Origin: Methylobacillus flagellatus_A
GTDB lineage: Bacteria; Pseudomonadota; Gammaproteobacteria; Burkholderiales; Methylophilaceae
Strand: one strand, 5' to 3'
Length of the DNA: 64,000 nt
NCBI RefSeq assembly: GCF_031344055.1
Contig: NZ_JADBEN010000001.1
Below, piece by piece: positions 59,599 to 64,000 of the stretch. Each line of letters opens with the position of its first letter. The stretch's first letter is position 1. Made by a program: the position numbers and the translations under genes. A model generated the notes under the pieces. The model was given only the letters and a program-made list of their open reading frames with translations. It was not told the DNA's origin and did not search any database.

Positions 59599-61830
59599 AT
59601 GGAATTACGACCGGAATCACCACGTTTACTGAGCGCTTATCGGCCATACTGGGCCAAGCGCTTCGGCACCGCCCCCATTTTACCCATGACGCGCGAAGAA
59701 ATGGATAAATTGGGCTGGGATAGTTGCGACATTATCCTGGTCACGGGCGACGCCTATATCGACCACCCCAGTTTCGGCATGGCCTTGGTGGGCCGCTTGC
59801 TGGAGGCCCAGGGCTTTCGTGTCGGCATCATTGCCCAGCCAGACTGGCATTCTGCCGATCCGTTCCGTGCGTTGGGCAAGCCCAACCTGTATTTCGGCAT
59901 TACCGCCGGCAACATGGATTCCATGGTCAACCACTACACGGCGGATCGCAAGATCCGCTCCGACGACGCGTACACCCCTGGCGCGATAGCCGGCAAACGG
60001 CCTGACCGCGCCGTCCTGGTATATTCGCAGCGTTGCCGTGAAGCCTTTCCGGGCGTGCCGCTGGTGATCGGCAGCATCGAGGCCTCGTTGCGCCGGATTG
60101 CGCACTACGATTACTGGTCCGACAAGGTGCGCCGTTCGGTGCTGGTCGATTCCAAGGCGGATATCTTGATCTACGGCAACGCCGAGCGTGCATTGGTCGA
60201 GATCAGCCACCGCATCGCCAAGGGAGAAACCGTCAGCGAGATTACCGATATACGCGGCACCGCCTTCCTGCGCAAGCACGTGCCTGAAGGCTGGGAGGAA
60301 GTATCCTCCACCGCCCTGGACCGCCCGGGCAAGATAGACAAGCCGGTGGACCCCTATGCGATGGAACCGGCGATGGAGCAAACCGGCAAGTCGTGCGCAT
60401 CCACGGCCGCCGCTGCGGCCAACAACGGCCTGGAGCCGGGCGTGCAGGCCATCGCCATCGTGCGCAAGCCGAACAAGCCCAAGGCGGAGCGCAGCAGGCA
60501 GTTCATCCGCCTTCCCGCTTTCGAGGAGGTTGCCCAGGACCCGGTGCTGTACGCCCACGCCTCGCGCGTGCTGCACCTCGAGGCCAACCCGGGCAATGCG
60601 CGCGTATTGGTGCAACGGCACGGGGACCGCGAAGTCTGGTTGAATCCGCCGCCTATCCCGCTGACGACCAAGGAAATGGACTATGTCTACGACCTTACGT
60701 ACGCGCGCACGCCGCACCCGGCATACCAGGGAGAGCGTATCCCGGCCTGGGAGATGATCCGTTTCTCTGTCAATATCATGCGCGGCTGTTTCGGCGGCTG
60801 CACGTTCTGCTCGATTACAGAGCACGAGGGCCGCATCATCCAGAGCCGCTCGGAAGCCTCCATCCTCAAGGAGCTCGAGGAAGTGCGCGACAAGGTGGAA
60901 GGGTTTACCGGCACCATCTCCGACCTCGGCGGACCGACAGCGAACATGTACCGTCTCGCCTGCAAGAGCGAGACCATAGAGAAGAATTGCCGCAAGCTTT
61001 CCTGCGTGTTCCCGGGCATCTGCGAGAACCTCAATACCGACCATTCGCATCTGATCCAGCTTTACCGCAAGGCGAGGGCGATCCCCGGCATCAAGCGCAT
61101 CCAGATCGGTTCCGGCCTGCGTTACGACCTTGCCGTGAAATCGCCGGAATACGTGAAGGAACTGGTGCAGCACCATGTCGGCGGCTATCTCAAGATTGCG
61201 CCCGAGCATTCCGAGGAGAACGTGCTCAGCAAGATGATGAAGCCGGCGATGACCGCCTACGATGAATTCAAGGAAATGTTCGAAAGGTTCTCGCGCGAGG
61301 CGGGCAAGGAGCAATACCTGATTCCCTACTTCATCGCGGCGCATCCGGGCACTACCGATGAAGACATGCTCAACCTCGCCTTGTGGCTGAAGAAATACGA
61401 TTTCAAGCTCGACCAGGTGCAGACCTTCACCCCGACGCCGATGGCGATGGCGACCGCCATGTACCATTCGGGCAAGAACCCCTTGCGCAAGGTGACCCAC
61501 GATAGCGAAGACGTGCCGATCCCCAAGGCGGGCGGCGTGCGCCGCCTGCACAAGGCCTTCATCCGCTACCACGACCCCAACAACTGGCCGATGCTGCGCG
61601 AGGCATTGAAGAAAATGGGTCGCGAAGACCTGATCGGCAACGGCAAGAAGCACTTGGTGCCTGCTTGGCAGCCCATCTTGCCCAAGGAGCAGGCCAAGGC
61701 CAACGGCAGTCGCCGCGCGGCCAAGCCTGCAGCAGCTGCGCCACGCCCGGCGGGCCGCGCGCCTGTCGCCGGCAAGCGGCCTGCCGCTTCGCATTCCGGC
61801 AGGCCTGCCAGGAAGCCTGGCCGTCCATAA
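59599..61830 (+). CDS. YgiQ-family radical SAM protein
   Basis: A 743-residue protein of the YgiQ (UPF0313) family. The radical SAM motif CFGGCTFC (CX3CX2C, first Cys about 397) is followed by SITEHEGRIIQSRS; the N-terminal part contains the family block WDSCDIILVTGDAYIDHPSFG. The reaction is unknown. The last 40 residues are a low-complexity Ala/Lys/Arg/Pro tail that varies between members. The start ATG 59599 lacks a clear ribosome binding site. The TraB-like gene follows after six bases. Confidence 0.92.
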   Translation: MELRPESPRLLSAYRPYWAKRFGTAPILPMTREEMDKLGWDSCDIILVTGDAYIDHPSFGMALVGRLLEAQGFRVGIIAQPDWHSADPFRALGKPNLYFGITAGNMDSMVNHYTADRKIRSDDAYTPGAIAGKRPDRAVLVYSQRCREAFPGVPLVIGSIEASLRRIAHYDYWSDKVRRSVLVDSKADILIYGNAERALVEISHRIAKGETVSEITDIRGTAFLRKHVPEGWEEVSSTALDRPGKIDKPVDPYAMEPAMEQTGKSCASTAAAAANNGLEPGVQAIAIVRKPNKPKAERSRQFIRLPAFEEVAQDPVLYAHASRVLHLEANPGNARVLVQRHGDREVWLNPPPIPLTTKEMDYVYDLTYARTPHPAYQGERIPAWEMIRFSVNIMRGCFGGCTFCSITEHEGRIIQSRSEASILKELEEVRDKVEGFTGTISDLGGPTANMYRLACKSETIEKNCRKLSCVFPGICENLNTDHSHLIQLYRKARAIPGIKRIQIGSGLRYDLAVKSPEYVKELVQHHVGGYLKIAPEHSEENVLSKMMKPAMTAYDEFKEMFERFSREAGKEQYLIPYFIAAHPGTTDEDMLNLALWLKKYDFKLDQVQTFTPTPMAMATAMYHSGKNPLRKVTHDSEDVPIPKAGGVRRLHKAFIRYHDPNNWPMLREALKKMGREDLIGNGKKHLVPAWQPILPKEQAKANGSRRAAKPAAAAPRPAGRAPVAGKRPAASHSGRPARKPGRP

Positions 61831-61836
61831 AGCTGC

Positions 61837-62712
61837 ATGACGGGGATGCGTACTTTCTTAAGCCTCACAAGTTTGCTCTTGCGGGGCTTTTTTTCCGCCT
61901 GCTGCCTGTGGTCCGCCGTCGCCATGGCGGCTGGCGACGGCATGCTGTGGAAGGTGCAGGCGGGCAACGGCACTGTCAGCTACCTGTTCGGCACCATCCA
62001 TGTGGACGATCCCAGGGTGACGACCTTGGCAGAGCCCGTCAATACGGCGCTTGAGTCTGCGCAATCGTTCATGATGGAGGTGCTGCCCTCCAATGACGTC
62101 TCGCCTTACTATATGCAGGGCAGCCTGGCCGAAATGCTGACCGAAGCAGAGCTGGAGCAGGTCTATGCCGCTGCCGATTTTCACGGCCTGCCGCGCGACA
62201 TGGCGTTGCGCATGAAGCCGTGGCTGCTGGCCATGGTGTTCGACCTGCCCGTGTCGCAGTCTCCCTATACCCTGGATGTGCAGCTTTACCTGCAGGCGCA
62301 ACGCGCAGGCAAGGCCGTCGAGGCGCTGGAAACGCCGCAGGAGCATTTTTCCGCGCTGGAAAGCATCAGCCTGGAAGAGCAATTGCTGATATTGCGCAGC
62401 GTGCTCAAGCGCAGCCAGGAGCAAAAGGAAAAAGACTTCGAACTGCTGATACAGGCTTATCTTTCCGGCGATCTGGATAAAGTGGCCGCGCTGGATTCCG
62501 AGCTGACGGCGGATGACCTGCCTGCCGGGCTGTGGGAAAAGCTGCGCGTCAAGCTGCTGGACGAGCGCAACGTGCGCATGGCGGAGCGCATTGCCGCTGC
62601 CGCCGACCGGCAGCCGGTATTCGTGGCTGTCGGCGCTGCGCATTTGCCAGGAGAGGGCGGCGTCATCGATTTGCTCAGCCGCTCAGGTTTTAACGTGTCT
62701 CCCGTCAAATAG
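61837..62712 (+). CDS. TraB/GumN family protein
   Basis: A 291-residue exported protein: a signal segment to about residue 30 (…CCLWSAVAMA), then the TraB block VSYLFGTIHVDDPRV with the GTIH motif, and the closing VFVAVGAAHLPGEGGVIDLLSRSGF (the GxxH motif). The family resembles erythromycin esterase/Tiki-type metallo-hydrolases; its role in bacteria is unproven. The first codons contain a terminator-like sequence (about 61860-61890) that may act on ygiQ transcripts. ATG 61837 or ATG 61846 is the start. Confidence 0.86.
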   Translation: MTGMRTFLSLTSLLLRGFFSACCLWSAVAMAAGDGMLWKVQAGNGTVSYLFGTIHVDDPRVTTLAEPVNTALESAQSFMMEVLPSNDVSPYYMQGSLAEMLTEAELEQVYAAADFHGLPRDMALRMKPWLLAMVFDLPVSQSPYTLDVQLYLQAQRAGKAVEALETPQEHFSALESISLEEQLLILRSVLKRSQEQKEKDFELLIQAYLSGDLDKVAALDSELTADDLPAGLWEKLRVKLLDERNVRMAERIAAAADRQPVFVAVGAAHLPGEGGVIDLLSRSGFNVSPVK

Positions 62713-62779
62713 CCAATGCCTCATTAGCTCTGCGCTTGCTTGGCATTTTGTCTAGCGCTTGTTCACATTCCAGGCGCGC

Positions 62780-62785
62780 TATAAT
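62780..62785 (+). promoter_or_regulatory. -10 element of speG
   Basis: A perfect TATAAT 34 bases before the speG start. The best -35, TTGTTC at 62759-62764, has a short 15-base spacer, so promoter strength is uncertain. Confidence 0.45.
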
Positions 62786-62818
62786 CAAGCTATCCCACAT
62801 AATGCATATGGATTGATT

Positions 62819-63391
62819 ATGGCGATGCCCGACCGCATCAACTTGCGCCCGCTGGAGCGCAACGACCTGCATTTCGTACACAAGCTCAACAATAACGATA
62901 CCATCATGCGCTATTGGTTCGAGGAGCCTTACGAAGCTTATGACGAGCTGGTCGCCCTGTACGACAGGCACATTCACGACCAGAACGAGCGGCGCTTCAT
63001 TATCGAGCTGGAAAACGGCGAGCTGGCAGGGCTGGTCGAGCTGGTGGAGATCAACTACATCCACCGGCGCGCGGAGTTCCAGATCATCATCGCGCCCGAT
63101 TATCAGGGCCGCGGCCTTGCCAAGTCGGCGACGCGCATTGCGGTGGGCTATGCCTTCCGCGTGTTGAACCTGCACAAGGTGTACTTGGTCGTGGACACGG
63201 ACAACCAGGCAGCGATCCATATTTATGAAACCTGCGGCTTCGAGGTGGAAGGGCATTTGAAGGAAGAGTTCTTTTCCAACGGCTCTTACCGGGATGCCTT
63301 GCGCATGCGCTTGTTGCAGGACGATTACCTGCGCTATGTCGGGCCGGCGCCCGTGGATGCCTCGGTCTTGAGGGAGTGGCAGGATGACTGA
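62819..63391 (+). CDS. speG: Spermidine N1-acetyltransferase-like GNAT enzyme
   Basis: A 190-residue GNAT protein close in length and pattern to E. coli SpeG: INLRPLERNDLHFVHKLNNNDTIMRYWFEEPYEAYDELVALYDRHIHDQNERRFIIE, then the acetyl-CoA motif QIIIAPDYQGRGLAKSATRIAV and HIYETCGFEVEGHLKEEFFSNGSYRDALRM. It acetylates spermidine or spermine to lower polyamine stress. The start is ATG 62819; an upstream in-frame ATG (62759) overlaps the -35 region. It converges on the guanidinium exporter gene. Confidence 0.9.
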   Translation: MAMPDRINLRPLERNDLHFVHKLNNNDTIMRYWFEEPYEAYDELVALYDRHIHDQNERRFIIELENGELAGLVELVEINYIHRRAEFQIIIAPDYQGRGLAKSATRIAVGYAFRVLNLHKVYLVVDTDNQAAIHIYETCGFEVEGHLKEEFFSNGSYRDALRMRLLQDDYLRYVGPAPVDASVLREWQDD

Positions 63392-63419
63392 TCCTGCCTT
63401 CCTCATCAGTGCAATGTCT

Positions 63420-63734
63420 TCATGAAACGAGCTTCAGGCCGATGATGGAGCCGATCAACAGCAGCAGGAACATGATGCGCAATGTGCCGGCCGGATCGCC
63501 GAACAGCCAGATGCCGATGACGGCGGTGCCGCAAGCGCCGATGCCGGTCCAGATGGCATAGGCGGTTCCCAGCGGGATGCCTTCCAGCGCCTTGGTGAGC
63601 ATGAAGAAGCTCAGGATCGTGAACACCAGGAAGCCGATCGAAGGCAAAGGCTTGCTGAAGCTCTCGGAAAATTTCAGGCAGGTGGTGAAGCCGATTTCAA
63701 ACACACCGGCCAGTAACAGGTATATCCAGGACAT
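63420..63734 (-). CDS. gdx: SMR-family guanidinium exporter (Gdx/SugE type)
   Basis: A 104-residue four-helix small multidrug resistance protein. The central Glu13 (AGVFEIGF) is present. Ser42, Tyr59 and Trp62 (GTAYAIWTGIGA) match residues that line the guanidinium site in characterised Gdx proteins; position 16 is Phe where those have Trp. A guanidine-II riboswitch lies in its leader, which supports guanidinium export driven by protons. The start is ATG 63734 with AAGGG upstream; the frame to 63749 is not needed. Confidence 0.92.
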   Translation of the reverse strand: MSWIYLLLAGVFEIGFTTCLKFSESFSKPLPSIGFLVFTILSFFMLTKALEGIPLGTAYAIWTGIGACGTAVIGIWLFGDPAGTLRIMFLLLLIGSIIGLKLVS

Positions 63735-63755
63735 ATGCAACCCTTTCATGCAGCT

Positions 63756-63799
63756 CGGGCCGTCCCGGGATCGTGGAGCATGATGGGGCCGTCCCCATC
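63756..63799 (-). ncRNA. Guanidine-II riboswitch (mini-ykkC)
   Basis: On the minus strand there are two hairpins with ACGG loops: GATGGGG-ACGG-CCCCATC (63799-63782) and CGGG-ACGG-CCCG (63767-63756), joined by a 14-base linker. Two GG/CC-closed stems with ACGR loops are the whole consensus of this class. It sits 22 bases upstream of the gdx start, where ligand binding would free the ribosome binding site and switch expression on. Confidence 0.92.
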
Positions 63800-63896
63800 A
63801 CGTGAGCGCTGGCTGAGAATACCGCCAGCGACAGACATGGATTGATTCTTTCACGTCCCGGCACGGCTGTCAAACCAGGCCGGGAAGTACCGCCGT

Positions 63897-64000
63897 TCAG
63901 GAATGCAGGCCGATCGCCTGCATGAAAAGCCGCATGAGAAATGCGGCAGCCAGCATTGCAGTGACGCTGGCCGCCCAGATCAAGGCGAGCCAGAGCAGGC
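63897..64000 (-). CDS. C-terminal end of a membrane protein
   Basis: A partial gene running off the window: 34 codons and a stop (63899-63897) encoding LLWLALIWAASVTAMLAAAFLMRLFMQAIGLHS. This is one hydrophobic helix followed by a short amphipathic end. Not enough is present to name a family. It precedes gdx on the same strand, and a weak CCCGGC/GCCGGG hairpin lies between them. Confidence 0.5.
   Translation of the reverse strand, partial: LLWLALIWAASVTAMLAAAFLMRLFMQAIGLHS

Noticed and set aside
59680..61794. A 704-codon open frame on the minus strand
   Set aside because: Antisense to the YgiQ radical SAM gene, whose CX3CX2C motif is intact.

Overview
The window looks like chromosomal DNA of a methylotrophic betaproteobacterium of the family Methylophilaceae (Methylobacillus or a close relative). 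The basis is a lanthanide-type methanol dehydrogenase (xoxF), a clustered glucose-6-phosphate dehydrogenase / short 6-phosphogluconate dehydrogenase / 6-phosphogluconolactonase set as used in cyclic formaldehyde oxidation through the RuMP cycle, and the typical betaproteobacterial gene order tyrA-aroA-cmk-rpsA-ihfB-lapA-lapB-pyrF. The genus is inference; no 16S rRNA or tRNA gene was found.

Layout. 1-6.5 kb: end of a DUF455 gene, an AcoR-like sigma-54 activator, and divergent from it xoxF behind a perfect -24/-12 promoter; then a PEP-CTERM metallophosphoesterase. 6.5-6.8 kb: a 270-bp MITE with TTAG target duplication. 6.8-14.8 kb: a tripartite RND efflux operon with a universal stress protein and a distal TetR gene; a divergent TetR gene faces two palindromic operators that overlap the promoter. 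14.9-24.8 kb: ccoG, a Mth938-like gene, alaA-hom-thrC-thyA, a GGDEF/EAL protein, a PepSY protein and a YjfB-like protein. 24.9-29 kb: the glrK-glrY-glrR (qseEGF) envelope two-component operon; downstream of it a small envelope gene carries GlrR-type sites (TGTC-N10-GACA) and a -24/-12 promoter, so it looks like the local target of the system.

29-36 kb: folA, an amino-acid decarboxylase with a hairpin leader, dcd, a second (110-bp) MITE, zwf-gnd and divergent pgl. 36-48.9 kb: housekeeping genes (apbC, metG, comEA-like, pyrF, lapBA, ihfB, rpsA, cmk, aroA, tyrA) and two N-degron transferases, bpt and aat, with overlapping ends. 48.9-55 kb: a copper-handling island (CopL-like His-rich protein, a second His-rich protein, TolC-type channel, Tat-exported multicopper oxidase, copZ with a CueR-type 19-bp-spacer promoter, and the CopA ATPase). 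55-64 kb: a 7TM-DISM GGDEF protein, an unrecognised multispan membrane protein, a FadL-type porin, a YgiQ radical SAM protein, a TraB/GumN protein, speG, and a Gdx-type SMR exporter behind a guanidine-II riboswitch with two ACGG-loop hairpins.

The most interesting signals are regulatory: two sigma-54 activators, each next to its own -24/-12 promoter (one driving the methanol dehydrogenase, one a small unknown envelope protein), the guanidine-II riboswitch, and two unrelated MITEs that both inserted at the 3' end of a gene so that the target duplication is, or contains, that gene's stop codon.
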